41,048 bases of DNA from Segetibacter sp. (GTDB lineage Bacteria > Bacteroidota > Bacteroidia > Chitinophagales > Chitinophagaceae). Positions within the stretch are counted from its first letter, which is position 1, and each line of letters begins with the position of its first letter. The stretch is from NCBI GenBank assembly GCA_025963675.1, contig JAOQAJ010000290.1:1-41048 (forward strand), given 5' to 3'. A program made the position numbers and the translations under genes. Below are positions 1-8,478 of the stretch, one piece after another. The notes beneath the pieces are model-generated. The model was not told the DNA's origin, made no database searches, and worked only from the letters and a program-made list of their open reading frames with translations.

Positions 1-66
1 TTTTTCAGCAACATCAGGGAAAAGCATCTTTTCAAAACCTAGCGGATACTCTACAAATGATTTCAT
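1..66 (-). CDS. Start of an unidentified gene, cut by the window edge
   Basis: An ATG at 66-64 on the minus strand opens a frame that stays open for 22 codons to the window edge, beginning MKSFVEYPLGFEKMLF. It lies downstream of rny on the same strand, past the rny terminator, so it is probably a separate transcript. Only the N-terminus is visible and I do not recognise the family. No clear TAnnTTTG promoter is seen upstream. An 8-bp inverted repeat (CACCAATT at 68-75, AATTGGTG at 122-129) lies just before the start and could form structure in a leader. The call rests on one short open frame and is tentative. Confidence 0.4.
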   Translation of the reverse strand, partial: MKSFVEYPLGFEKMLFPDVAEK

Positions 67-224
67 ACACCAATTAATTATTTCAAAAAATTTTAGGGGG
101 GTAAATAATTCCAGCCGAGAAAATTGGTGGTTCTTTGTAGAAATAGAGGATAATCGATTGGTAATCTTACTACTTAGACTGCTATTAAGCTTGTTTAGGT
201 TGCATCATTTGTTAACGGAAATAA

Positions 225-250
225 AAAACCCGCTCATTTTAGCGGGTTTT
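225..250 (-). terminator. Rho-independent terminator of rny
   Basis: A perfect 10-bp inverted repeat (AAAACCCGCT at 225-234, AGCGGGTTTT at 241-250) has a 6-nt loop. Read on the minus strand it ends in a T run and lies 24 bp past the rny stop codon. Confidence 0.85.
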
Positions 251-274
251 GTAAAAAATATGCTCAAATAGTCA

Positions 275-1840
275 TTATCGTGCGATGTTAACGGCTCTCT
301 TTTCCCTGATGACAGTCACTTTTATTTGTCCCGGATAAGTCATATCAGTTTGTATCTTTTGAGCGATCTCGAAGCTTAGCTTGTCACTATCGTTGTCTGT
401 AACTTTATCAGCCTCTACGATTACCCTCAGTTCGCGCCCCGCTTGTATTGCATACGCTTTCTCTACACCCTGGTACGTCAGCGCCAGCGTCTCCAACTCT
501 TTTATCCGCTGCAGGTATTGCTGCATAATTTCTCTGCGAGCACCTGGTCTTGCTCCGCTAATGGCATCACAAGCCTGTATGATGGGTGAAATAACATATT
601 GCATTTCCATCTCATCGTGGTGAGCACCGATGGCATTTATTACCGCTGGATTTTCACCGTATTTTTCTGCCAGCTTCGCTCCAAGTAGTGCATGGCTTAA
701 TTCAGTTTCTTCATCAGGCACTTTGCCGATGTCGTGAAGCAAGCCGGCACGTTTTGCCAGCTTAGGGTTCATTCCTAATTCACTGGCCATTAAACCGCAA
801 AGATTAGCAACCTCGCGGCTGTGCATTAGCAGGTTTTGACCATAGGAAGACCTGAACCTCATTTTACCAACAATACGAACCAGTTCTTTATGAAGACCGT
901 GGATACCTAATTCAATTACAGTACGTTCACCGATTTCCATAATTTGTTCTTCCAACTGCTTACGTGTCTTTTCAACTACCTCTTCAATACGGGCAGGATG
1001 AATACGTCCATCAGAAATCAGGCGTTGTAAACTTAAACGGGCAATCTCACGACGAAGCGGGTCAAAAGAAGAAAGTACAATCGCTTCAGGGGTGTCATCT
1101 ACTATCAGGTCAACCCCGGTAGCAGCTTCAATGGCACGAATGTTACGTCCCTCACGGCCGATGATCTGGCCTTTTATCTCATCTGTTTCAAGGTTGAAAA
1201 CGGTTATCGCATTTTCAATTGCTTGTTCGGCTGCAGTTCTTTGGATTGTTTGGATAATGATTTTACGGGCTTCTTTATTTGCCTTTTGTTTTGCATCATC
1301 AATTATTTCCTGCTGCATGCTTAGGGCACGGCTCTGCGCTTCCTGCTTCAGACTTTCTATCAATTGATTTCTTGCTTCATCGGCTGTAAGAGCAGCAATT
1401 TTTTCAAGTCGTCGGATGTGTTCTTCCTGGTGTTTTTCTAATTCTGTTCTTTTTTGACTAACCACCTCGAGTTGCCGGTTAAGGTTTTCTTTGATGGCCT
1501 CATTGTCTTTCAGTTGTTTGTCAAGATTCAGCTCTTTTTGATTTATTGAAACTTCTTTTTGTTTTAACCTGTTCTCTACGTCAGCGATTTTGCGGGTTCT
1601 ATCTAAAACCTCTTTGTCATGCTCGCTTTTAAGTTGAACAAATCTTTCTTTTGCTTCAAGAATTTTCTCTTTTTTTATTGTTTCAGCTTGCATTTGTGCA
1701 TCTGAAATAATTCTTTGCGCCTGCTGATCGGCATCTTCAACCTGTTTCTTTGTGTCTTTTGCAAAAATGACTTTGCCGGCAATAATGCCCGCAACAATGC
1801 CTACAATTCCAATAATTATGGATAATACTATCGACCCCAT
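275..1840 (-). CDS. rny: Ribonuclease Y
   Basis: This is a membrane-anchored endoribonuclease that starts mRNA decay. The 521-residue length matches the family (B. subtilis RNase Y is about 520). An N-terminal membrane segment (residues ~3-25, Ile/Val/Gly-rich) is followed by a long charged coiled coil (~30-200). A KH RNA-binding domain has its GREGRN loop near residue 228. An HD domain carries the metal-binding His-Asp pair at about 369-370 in LLHDIGK. The ATG at 1840 begins directly with the membrane segment, as expected. It ends at a strong terminator. The upstream 575-bp gap suggests its own promoter: TATCTTCG, one mismatch from TAnnTTTG, reads on the minus strand at 1928-1921. This would give a leader of about 75 nt containing a hairpin. 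Confidence 0.97.
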   Translation of the reverse strand: MGSIVLSIIIGIVGIVAGIIAGKVIFAKDTKKQVEDADQQAQRIISDAQMQAETIKKEKILEAKERFVQLKSEHDKEVLDRTRKIADVENRLKQKEVSINQKELNLDKQLKDNEAIKENLNRQLEVVSQKRTELEKHQEEHIRRLEKIAALTADEARNQLIESLKQEAQSRALSMQQEIIDDAKQKANKEARKIIIQTIQRTAAEQAIENAITVFNLETDEIKGQIIGREGRNIRAIEAATGVDLIVDDTPEAIVLSSFDPLRREIARLSLQRLISDGRIHPARIEEVVEKTRKQLEEQIMEIGERTVIELGIHGLHKELVRIVGKMRFRSSYGQNLLMHSREVANLCGLMASELGMNPKLAKRAGLLHDIGKVPDEETELSHALLGAKLAEKYGENPAVINAIGAHHDEMEMQYVISPIIQACDAISGARPGARREIMQQYLQRIKELETLALTYQGVEKAYAIQAGRELRVIVEADKVTDNDSDKLSFEIAQKIQTDMTYPGQIKVTVIREKRAVNIAR

Positions 1841-1880
1841 GCTGTTTTGTTTGTTTTTAAAATGTTTAAACTCATATGGC

Positions 1881-1914
1881 TATACACTGCAGTTTCATCT
1901 GTAAACCAGTTATA
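1881..1914 (-). other. Hairpin in the predicted rny leader
   Basis: On the minus strand the arms TATA, ACTG and GTTT pair with AAAC, CAGT and TATA across a 7-nt loop with small bulges. It lies between a predicted -7 element (1921-1928) and the rny ATG. A regulatory role is inference only. Confidence 0.35.
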
Positions 1915-2089
1915 GGTTCGCGAAGATAATTATTATGAGCGATAAAAGCAGTTGATAAAAGCGGGGGAAGGTAAAGGGCATCTTTCCTTAATACCACTTA
2001 AAAATCACGCATATCTTATTATTTATATCGCCTTCTATTAGATATGATATTTTTTTATTTTTTGTTACCGGCATTTTTCCTTTCTTAAA

Positions 2090-2114
2090 CATTGTTGTGT
2101 CACTCACTTCTACC
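2090..2114 (-). repeat. Dispersed intergenic repeat, copy A
   Basis: Read on the minus strand it matches the 25-bp repeat best seen at 25668-25692 at 21 of 25 positions, including the whole core GAGTGACACAAC. It lies in the zapA-rny gap. Confidence 0.7.
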
Positions 2115-2415
2115 GCAACCCTTTATTGAGCCTTGCTAAGCCAAATTACATTTTTATCATCGCCACCTTACTTGACCAACTTCGATTTAGCATAAACCAA
2201 AAAACCCTTAAAAAAAGTTCAATAATGTAACTACAGACGAACGAATTGCGACGCAACGGTGACGAGGAAAATTACCAGAGCCCGGCTAAAAATTAAAAAA
2301 CTTAAAAAAATACCAGTGCAGTTGGCTGAAGTAAAAAATTGGTATGTACAGTATTTTAGCTGGATACTTTATTAGATACCTGTATCCGTACCCGATTGCC
2401 TTTAAAAGCAGGTGC

Positions 2416-2712
2416 TTATTTTGCCGACAGTGTTTTATTGAGCAGTTCTTCTAATTTATCCAGTTTTTCCTGGCTGCCTGTCAACGATGTCATTTCAGGA
2501 GTTGGCTTTTGTTGTTCTGTTGCATACCAAAGCAGCACCATTGCAACATAATCCTGCATATCCTTTCCCGCAAAGTTGGTCTTATAGTCTACAATTTTTT
2601 CGTTGATGGTTTTTATAGTCTTTCTTACCATCTCTTCATCGTCAGGGTCAATTTTTAAACGATAGCTTCGATCGGCTACTATTATATTTATAGGAATGAG
2701 TGGCTTCGCCAT
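2416..2712 (-). CDS. zapA: Cell division protein ZapA
   Basis: This small cytosolic protein binds FtsZ and promotes Z-ring bundling. The 98 residues fit ZapA. The N-terminal part (residues ~5-60, INIIVADRSYRLKID followed by EEMVRKTIKTINEKI) is the typical ZapA globular domain. A helical stretch with MQDYVAMVLLWYATEQQ follows, then a short tail that is likely coiled coil. It starts 3 nt after the stop of the upstream coiled-coil gene, so the two are translationally coupled and belong to the pheT operon. The stop is followed by possible hairpins at 2341-2388 and then the long gap before rny. Confidence 0.88.
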   Translation of the reverse strand: MAKPLIPINIIVADRSYRLKIDPDDEEMVRKTIKTINEKIVDYKTNFAGKDMQDYVAMVLLWYATEQQKPTPEMTSLTGSQEKLDKLEELLNKTLSAK

Positions 2713-2715
2713 GGG

Positions 2716-3003
2716 TTATGAATGAAGTAAGGCTAGACATTTATCAATGTCTTTTAAATAAGTATTAATGCGCTTTTCAAGGTCTCTTTTTGCTTTGTCT
2801 TCCATATTGGAGCCAGAAAATGTTTGTGCATCAACTTTTTGATGGAGCTGCTTTGCTTGTTCTGTTTGCGATTGTAATTGCTTGCTTAGGTGTTCGTTCT
2901 CTTTCTGCAAACGCTGAATTTCTTTTTGTGAAGCATTGTACTCTTTGAGCAATTGCTGCACTTTTATATCAATTCGTTGTATTTGCTCCTGCATTTCTTC
3001 CAT
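2716..3003 (-). CDS. Small coiled-coil protein of unknown function in the pheT-zapA operon
   Basis: This 95-residue protein has heptad-like leucines and is rich in Gln, Glu and Lys from residue ~5 to 60 (IQRIDIKVQQLLKEYNASQK, then RLQKENEHLSKQLQ). A short C-terminal segment contains the charged helix RDLEKRINTYLKDIDKCLAL. It has no signal peptide or membrane segment. It starts 17 nt after pheT and ends 3 nt before zapA, so it is co-transcribed and probably coupled to ZapA. Its shape and position recall ZapB, a small coiled-coil partner of ZapA in Enterobacteria. I see no sequence evidence of homology, so the function stays unknown. Confidence 0.8.
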   Translation of the reverse strand: MEEMQEQIQRIDIKVQQLLKEYNASQKEIQRLQKENEHLSKQLQSQTEQAKQLHQKVDAQTFSGSNMEDKAKRDLEKRINTYLKDIDKCLALLHS

Positions 3004-3020
3004 ACCTGACGATTTGCAAA

Positions 3021-5447
3021 TTATTTTCTGATTTCTGCACTTAGTTCTGTTTCAAAACCTTGAATAAGCCGGTTCATCATTCCATCAATTTCTTTATCTG
3101 TCAAAGTCTTTTCTTCATCAAGGAAAGTGAAACTAACTGCCATTGATTTCTTTTCGTGTCCAAGTTTCTCACTTTCAAAAATATCGAACAACTGCACGTC
3201 TTGTAATTTAGGAACTTTTACTTTTCCAACCACATTTTCAACAGCTTCGAACGTTACTTTTCGGTCGACCACAATGGCAAGGTCTCGCTGTACTGCCGGA
3301 AATTTTGAAACTTCCCTGTATGTTATTGTTTGGTTTGCAGCTAATTGAAGCAAAAGGAGCCAATCAATGTCTATAAAATAAACGGGCTGCTTTATATCAA
3401 AGGTTTTCAATTTTTCTGCGCTAATTTCTCCCACAGTGATCAGTTGCTGCTGACTTACTGTACCTGTAAGAGCAGTAGAAAATCCGTTAACAGTTGTTAC
3501 TTCGAAATGAGGATTTTCTATTCCGCAAAGTTGGATCATGCCTGAGGCAATTCCTTTGGCGCGATAAAAATCAATGTTATTTTGCTTTGACTTCCAGCTA
3601 TCTTTTTGTTGCTGGCCTGTCAGGTATAAAGCCAGGTGCTCTTTTTCGTTGTAGTTACCAACGCCGTTTGAATGATAGGTTTTACCAAACTCAAAAAGTT
3701 GCAGATCTTTATTTTTCCGGTTAAGGTTATAAGTAATTGTTTCCAGCCCTGTCTCAACCATTGATAACCGCATCACATCAAGGTCTATACTTAAACTGTT
3801 GATCATTTTGGCAGATCCTGCCAGTTCACCTTCATTATAATACTTACTGTTAGTGATAGAATTGGTAACGATCTCATTGAACCCGAGACCCACAAGATAA
3901 CCAGCAATCTTTTCCCTAAGATTTTCCTTCAGAATGTTTTCATCGATAGCGGGAGTAATAGTCATGCTTCCCGTAATTTGCACATTGTCGAGCCCATCGA
4001 TCCTCAAAATTTCTTCAACAATGTCAGCAGGTAATGAAATATCAGGCTTACTATAAGGAACCGCCACCCATAATTCATCCAAGCCTTCTTTTATGATCTC
4101 AAATCCAAGGCTGGTTAAGATTCTCTTGACGGCGTCAGGATGGTAATTCTTGCCGCTTAATTTTTTCAGGTAATGGTATTTTATTCCAACCTGCGTTTTA
4201 TCTTCCGGTGAAGGATATACATCTATTATGTCTGACGAAATTTCTCCGCCTGCCACTTGTTTGATTAACAAAGCAGCACGTTTTAAAACAGTAACCACAT
4301 TTGAAATATCGACCCCTTTTTCAAATCTTGCTGCGGCCTCAGTTCTTAAACCGTGGCGGAAAGACGTCTTGCGAATACTTGTAGGATTAAACCACGCACT
4401 TTCCAGAAAGATGTTTTTGGTATCACTCTTTACACCACTCTGCGCACCACCAAACACGCCTGCTATACACATTCCTTCTTTTGCATTGCAAATCATTAAA
4501 TCTGCGCTGTCAAGTTTTCTTTCCTTTTCATCCAGCGTTACAAACAGCGAGTCCTGAGGTAAGTTTTTAACTATTATACTACCACCCTTAATAGCTGCTA
4601 CATCAAAAGCATGTAAAGGCTGGCCGGTTTCATGGAGAATAAAATTGGTAATGTCTACTATATTATTAATTGGTCTTTGTCCAATTGCAATCAATTTGTC
4701 CTGTAGCCATTTTGGACTTTCTTGTACAGAAACCCCTGAAATCGTTACCCCTGAATATCGTTTACATGCTTCTGTATTTTCAATGGTTACTTTTATTGCA
4801 GCGGAATGACTATCTGCTTTAAAATTATTGGTGAAAGGGCTGCGTGGTCTTACCTCCTGCTTATGATGATGAGTTAAATAAGCGCAAACGTCTTTGGCTA
4901 CACCAAAATGACTCATTGCATCCATTCTGTTTGGAGTAAGTCCAATTTCAAAGATGTAATCAGTATAAGGTTTAAAATAATCCGAAGCTTTAGTACCTAT
5001 AGGAACTTCCTGAGGTAAAACCATAATCCCTTCATGACTGGTTCCAAGACCGATCTCATCTTCGGCGCAGATCATTCCCTGGCTTTCCTCACCTCTTATT
5101 TTTGCAGCCTTCAAAGTAATCGGCTGCCCGTTAACCGGATAAATTGTCGATCCTACAGTTGCAACCAAAACCTTTTGTCCGGCAGCCACATTTGCAGCAC
5201 CGCAAACAATTTTCAAAGGATCTGATTCACCTATATCAACCTTGGTCAGTTTCAGTTTATCAGCGTTAGGGTGTTGTGTAACCTCTAGTACCTGTCCTGT
5301 AACGACGCCTTGTAACCCGCCTTTTATGCTCTCAAATTTTTCAAGGTTTTCTACTTCTAAGCCAATTGAGGTTAAAATTTTTGAGAGCTTTTCAGGTTCA
5401 ATTTCTTCGGGAAGGTACTCACTAAGCCATTTATAACTAATCGTCAT
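3021..5447 (-). CDS. pheT: Phenylalanine--tRNA ligase, beta subunit
   Basis: With PheS (not in this window) it forms the alpha2beta2 enzyme that charges tRNA-Phe in the cytosol; the beta subunit carries tRNA-binding and editing functions. The 808 residues fit bacterial PheT. An N-terminal EMAP-type tRNA-binding domain includes VVTGQVLEVTQHPNADKL at ~48-65. The B3/B4 editing region is central, with RPINNIVDITNFILHETGQP. The B5 domain follows at ~408-480, then the catalytic-like core. The C-terminal anticodon-binding FDX-ACB domain contains KFPAVQRDLAIVVD near residue 720. The start MTISYKWLSEYLP is canonical. It is the first gene of a minus-strand operon with the coiled-coil gene and zapA. Confidence 0.97.
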   Translation of the reverse strand: MTISYKWLSEYLPEEIEPEKLSKILTSIGLEVENLEKFESIKGGLQGVVTGQVLEVTQHPNADKLKLTKVDIGESDPLKIVCGAANVAAGQKVLVATVGSTIYPVNGQPITLKAAKIRGEESQGMICAEDEIGLGTSHEGIMVLPQEVPIGTKASDYFKPYTDYIFEIGLTPNRMDAMSHFGVAKDVCAYLTHHHKQEVRPRSPFTNNFKADSHSAAIKVTIENTEACKRYSGVTISGVSVQESPKWLQDKLIAIGQRPINNIVDITNFILHETGQPLHAFDVAAIKGGSIIVKNLPQDSLFVTLDEKERKLDSADLMICNAKEGMCIAGVFGGAQSGVKSDTKNIFLESAWFNPTSIRKTSFRHGLRTEAAARFEKGVDISNVVTVLKRAALLIKQVAGGEISSDIIDVYPSPEDKTQVGIKYHYLKKLSGKNYHPDAVKRILTSLGFEIIKEGLDELWVAVPYSKPDISLPADIVEEILRIDGLDNVQITGSMTITPAIDENILKENLREKIAGYLVGLGFNEIVTNSITNSKYYNEGELAGSAKMINSLSIDLDVMRLSMVETGLETITYNLNRKNKDLQLFEFGKTYHSNGVGNYNEKEHLALYLTGQQQKDSWKSKQNNIDFYRAKGIASGMIQLCGIENPHFEVTTVNGFSTALTGTVSQQQLITVGEISAEKLKTFDIKQPVYFIDIDWLLLLQLAANQTITYREVSKFPAVQRDLAIVVDRKVTFEAVENVVGKVKVPKLQDVQLFDIFESEKLGHEKKSMAVSFTFLDEEKTLTDKEIDGMMNRLIQGFETELSAEIRK

Positions 5448-6016
5448 GTAATCATCTATTTTGCAGGCTGCAAATATAGCAGGTGCAAAACAGCATTCAT
5501 AATTCTACTTTATGCCACATAAGTAATTTGGCAACAAAAAGAGCAAGACGTTATAAAAGAAGCTTAAAGATATGTATCAAAAAAACGCCTTTCCTCTAAT
5601 TTTCTTAATTGTATTTTTTTACTTACTAACCGCATTTTCTACTTAAATTTTTATTAATTTTTGTGGAAAATTTTCCCCGTCGAATTAATATTAAAACCGG
5701 TCCAAACCTATTTTTTAACAATAATTCTTTCTGCACACGGTGTGTGAATTCAATTTGAAAAGTAGTCGAAAACTTTTTTAGCTTGTGAACATCTTGCTGT
5801 TTTTTGTTAGCAAGCGGGAGTTTTACTTGAAGAACTGTGTTGAATAAAATAGGAGAACTATACATTGCTTAAAAGTTTTTTACTCAGTTTTTAAGACGCT
5901 ATATTCGCCGTCCTGTAAAATTCTTCTAACGATTTTTTGATATTGGAAAAAAGAAAAATGTGTGCTGAATAAATAGTTTAGGATCGAAAAACAGTACAAA
6001 GACCAAACGAAAAATA
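5448..6016. other. 569-bp AT-rich divergent intergenic region between pheT and dnaB
   Basis: The region is AT-rich with no convincing gene; a 79-codon minus-strand frame at 5626-5865 has no recognisable features. It contains the pheT -7 element (5471-5478), a perfect 12-bp palindrome GGAAAATTTTCC (5665-5676) and the near-palindrome CACACGGTGTGTG (about 5734-5746). It also contains the inverted repeat CTTGCT/AGCAAG (5793-5798, 5809-5814). A minus-strand TTTTCCACA overlapping the first palindrome fits the DnaA-box consensus TTWTNCACA. The dnaB promoter must lie here, but I could not place it. Confidence 0.6.
5471..5478 (-). promoter_or_regulatory. Predicted -7 element of the pheT operon promoter
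   Basis: TATATTTG on the minus strand matches the Bacteroidota consensus TAnnTTTG exactly. It lies 24 bp before the pheT ATG. No good -33 TTTG is seen at the expected distance. Confidence 0.5.
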
Positions 6017-7615
6017 ATGGAATTAACCAACTTTAATAAGGACCGCAAGAAAGGAAGAAAGCCTTCGCTCGACATGAGCACAATGGTTTATGGAAAGGTG
6101 CCCCCGCAGGCAAAAGAACTGGAAGAAGCCGTATTAGGTGCAATCATGCTTGAGAAAAGCGCATTTGACAATGTGGTTGAAATTTTAAAACCGGAATGTT
6201 TTTATGTTGACGCTCACCAAAGGATTTTTAAATGTTTTCAATCTCTCGCGCAGAAAAGTCTGCCGATAGATATTTTAACTGTTGTTGAGGAATTAAAGAC
6301 TAAAGAAGAATTAGACGTTGTGGGCGGACCTTATGCTATTACCAAGCTCACTAACATGGTAGTATCGACTGCCAATATTGAAGCGCATGCCAGAATAATC
6401 TTACAAAAGTTTATACAAAGAGAACTGATCCGGATTAGCGGAGAGATTATAGGTGATGCATATGAAGATAGCACTGATGTTTTCGATTTGCTCGATGAAA
6501 GTGAGAGCAAAATGTTTAACATCACCAACAACTACCTAAAAAAGAACTTTGATGACATTGGTAGTGTCCTGGTTAAAACGATTCAAAGAATAGATCACCT
6601 TAGAAATAAGCAGGAAGAGATTTCCGGTGTTCCTACCGGATTTCCTTCGATGGACAAGGTGACATTTGGATGGCAACCAACAGATCTTATCATTCTTGCC
6701 GCACGTCCGGCGGTAGGTAAAACGGCATTTGCGCTAAACTTAGTTCGTAGTGCAGCTTTACATCCTACAAAGCCAACCGCCGTTGCGTTTTTTAGTCTTG
6801 AGATGAGCTCTGCCCAGTTGGTCTCGCGTATTCTTAGTGCCGAGAGCGGTATCATGCTTGAAAAGATCAGCCGGGGCCGTTTGGAAGATTATGAAATGCA
6901 ACAGTTGTATAGTAAAGGGGTAACCAAACTAAGTGACGCACCTATTTATATTGACGATACTGCTGCACTAAACATTTTCGAATTCAGAGCTAAAGCTCGC
7001 CGGTTGGTGAATAAGCACAAAGTTGGCTTAATCATCATTGACTACCTGCAACTGATGAGTGGAAGCGGCGACAAGAACTCTAACCGTGAACAGGAGATCA
7101 GTCGCATCTCAAGAGATTTGAAGAGTTTGGCAAAAGAACTGCAGGTTCCGATAATTGCTTTAAGCCAGTTAAGCCGTGCTGTTGAAACACGTAAAGAAAG
7201 CAAAATGCCGCAGTTGAGTGACCTGCGGGAATCGGGTGCTATTGAGCAGGATGCGGATATGGTAATGTTCCTTTATCGTCCTGAATATTATGAGATAAAT
7301 ACGAATGAATTAGGTGAAAGTAACAGAGGTGAAACACACGTAAGAATTGCCAAACACAGAAACGGTAGTCTGGAAACCATTAAGCTGAGAGCCCTACTCC
7401 ATATACAAAAATTCGTAGAAGAAGAAGGCGATGATTTGGGAGGTGGTAACCCGCCGTCAACAGGTGGAGGTGGAAGCTGGAAACCGATATCGTCGGGTGG
7501 GGGACCTGGAACACCGCCACCAGCAAATGATGGCGCCCGTTTATTTATCCAGAAAGGAAGTAAGATGAATACAGGTGAATTTGATGAAGGGTTTGATGAA
7601 GCGTCACCGTTTTAA
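6017..7615 (+). CDS. dnaB: Replicative DNA helicase DnaB
   Basis: This is the hexameric 5'-3' helicase that unwinds DNA at the replication fork and recruits primase. It has 532 residues. The N-terminal helical domain (residues ~28-130) begins PPQAKELEEAVLGAIMLEK. A linker (~150-200) leads to the RecA-like domain, with the Walker A Lys in ARPAVGKT at 235. The Walker B region is GLIIIDYLQLM near 347, followed by LSQLSRAVE and LRESGAIEQDAD. The tail after ~470 is Gly/Pro/Ser-rich and disordered, ending in acidic EFDEGFDEASPF, which is longer than in E. coli DnaB (471 residues). It stands alone on the plus strand, diverges from pheT, and ends in a terminator. Confidence 0.97.
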   Translation: MELTNFNKDRKKGRKPSLDMSTMVYGKVPPQAKELEEAVLGAIMLEKSAFDNVVEILKPECFYVDAHQRIFKCFQSLAQKSLPIDILTVVEELKTKEELDVVGGPYAITKLTNMVVSTANIEAHARIILQKFIQRELIRISGEIIGDAYEDSTDVFDLLDESESKMFNITNNYLKKNFDDIGSVLVKTIQRIDHLRNKQEEISGVPTGFPSMDKVTFGWQPTDLIILAARPAVGKTAFALNLVRSAALHPTKPTAVAFFSLEMSSAQLVSRILSAESGIMLEKISRGRLEDYEMQQLYSKGVTKLSDAPIYIDDTAALNIFEFRAKARRLVNKHKVGLIIIDYLQLMSGSGDKNSNREQEISRISRDLKSLAKELQVPIIALSQLSRAVETRKESKMPQLSDLRESGAIEQDADMVMFLYRPEYYEINTNELGESNRGETHVRIAKHRNGSLETIKLRALLHIQKFVEEEGDDLGGGNPPSTGGGGSWKPISSGGGPGTPPPANDGARLFIQKGSKMNTGEFDEGFDEASPF

Positions 7616-7638
7616 CTATTGCCGCAACCAATCTTTAT

Positions 7639-7672
7639 ATGCAAGCCCCGGTTTTCCGGGGTTTTTGTTTTT
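7639..7672 (+). terminator. Rho-independent terminator of dnaB
   Basis: The GC-rich hairpin AGCCCCGGTTTTCCGGGGTT is followed by TTTGTTTTT. It lies within 60 bp of the dnaB stop and just before the rsmE ATG, so rsmE has its own promoter. Confidence 0.85.
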
Positions 7673-7684
7673 AATTTTACAGCT

Positions 7685-8380
7685 ATGGATGTGCCTATTT
7701 TTTTTCTTGATGCATTTTCTTCGGCTGATATTCTCACATTGAATGAAGAGACTTCGAAACACGTAGTGCAGGTTTTGAGAATGAAAGCAAAGGAGAGATT
7801 ACAACTGACAGATGGTGGTGGAAATTTATTGACGGCAGAAATAATAGATGAGCACAAAAAAAAATGTACGGTTAAAATAATAGAGAGAAAAGTTGTTGCA
7901 CAAAAACTACAGAAGGTGTGTGTAGGTGTTTCATTATTAAAAAATGCCAGCCGGTTCGAATGGTTGCTGGAAAAAGTAACAGAAATAGGTGCTACAGAAA
8001 TCATCCCTTTATTATGTGAAAGAACAGAAAAGCAACACTTTCGATATGAAAGGATGAGACAGATCGTTATCAGCGCAATGATGCAAAGCAAGCAGGTCTG
8101 GCTACCGATACTACAGCAACCGACTCTTTTGAGCAGAGTGATTCCAACTTCTGATTATGAATTAAAATTAATAGCGCATTGTGAAGAAGAAATGAAAGCC
8201 ACCATTACTGATTTTCGAAAACAAGAGTCTGTTCAAATATTGATTGGACCTGAAGGTGATTTTACAAAGGATGAAATTTCATCGGCTCTTGATAATGGAT
8301 TTAAACCGGTTACTTTAGGTGAGACAAGATTAAGGACAGAGACGGCAGGTGTTGTTTCTGCAACCGTTCTGTGTATCTGA
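7685..8380 (+). CDS. rsmE: 16S rRNA (uracil1498-N3)-methyltransferase
   Basis: It methylates N3 of U1498 in 16S rRNA of the 30S subunit using S-adenosylmethionine. The protein has 231 residues. An N-terminal PUA-like domain (residues ~1-70) includes ETSKHVVQVLRMKAKERL. A SPOUT methyltransferase domain follows, with the knot motifs ILIGPEGDFTKDEI (~190-203) and LGETRLRTETA (~213-223), where the cofactor binds. I chose the ATG at 7685. The frame can be read upstream to 7619, but that stretch contains the dnaB terminator and family proteins begin close to this Met. A long bidirectional terminator follows. Confidence 0.93.
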   Translation: MDVPIFFLDAFSSADILTLNEETSKHVVQVLRMKAKERLQLTDGGGNLLTAEIIDEHKKKCTVKIIERKVVAQKLQKVCVGVSLLKNASRFEWLLEKVTEIGATEIIPLLCERTEKQHFRYERMRQIVISAMMQSKQVWLPILQQPTLLSRVIPTSDYELKLIAHCEEEMKATITDFRKQESVQILIGPEGDFTKDEISSALDNGFKPVTLGETRLRTETAGVVSATVLCI

Positions 8381-8432
8381 TTTTAAGCGGAAAACTTCAG
8401 GTCGATTAACAGTAAGATTAACCAGGTTTTTT

Positions 8433-8475
8433 AATAAATGAAAAAGCATCCTAAAAAGATGCTTTTTCATTTATT
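8433..8475. terminator. Long-stem bidirectional terminator between rsmE and terC
   Basis: The 18-bp arms are perfect (AATAAATGAAAAAGCATC at 8433-8450 and its complement at 8458-8475) with a 7-nt loop. It lies between convergent genes and ends 3 bp before the terC stop. Its outer arms resemble those of the terminator at 37433-37482. Confidence 0.9.
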
Positions 8476-8478
8476 ATG

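Larger units (their letters stand above)
1841..2415. other. 575-bp gap between zapA and rny; candidate structured RNA region
   Basis: No protein-coding frame is credible here. Two structures are visible on the minus strand. Just after zapA (2341-2388), the arms GGATAC/GTATCC and GGTAT/ATACC can form alternative hairpins, possibly an attenuated terminator. In the rny leader (1881-1914), TATA-ACTG-GTTT pairs with AAAC-CAGT-TATA. A copy of the dispersed repeat lies at 2090-2114 and a degenerate relative near 2231-2268. My recollection is that 6S RNA (ssrS) is often annotated between zapA and rny in Bacteroidota. I could not fold a convincing 6S shape by eye, so this is only a place to look. Confidence 0.35.

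Noticed and set aside
5626-5865. 79-codon minus-strand open frame in the pheT-dnaB gap
   Set aside because: It has no recognisable domain and no ribosome binding site or promoter that stands out. The composition follows the AT-rich DNA, so chance is the simpler explanation.
7619-7684. Upstream extension of rsmE by 22 codons
   Set aside because: The extension encodes the dnaB terminator hairpin. The ATG at 7685 gives the usual family N-terminus.
7612-8091. 159-codon minus-strand frame over rsmE
   Set aside because: It lies opposite a well-supported SPOUT methyltransferase and shows no motif.
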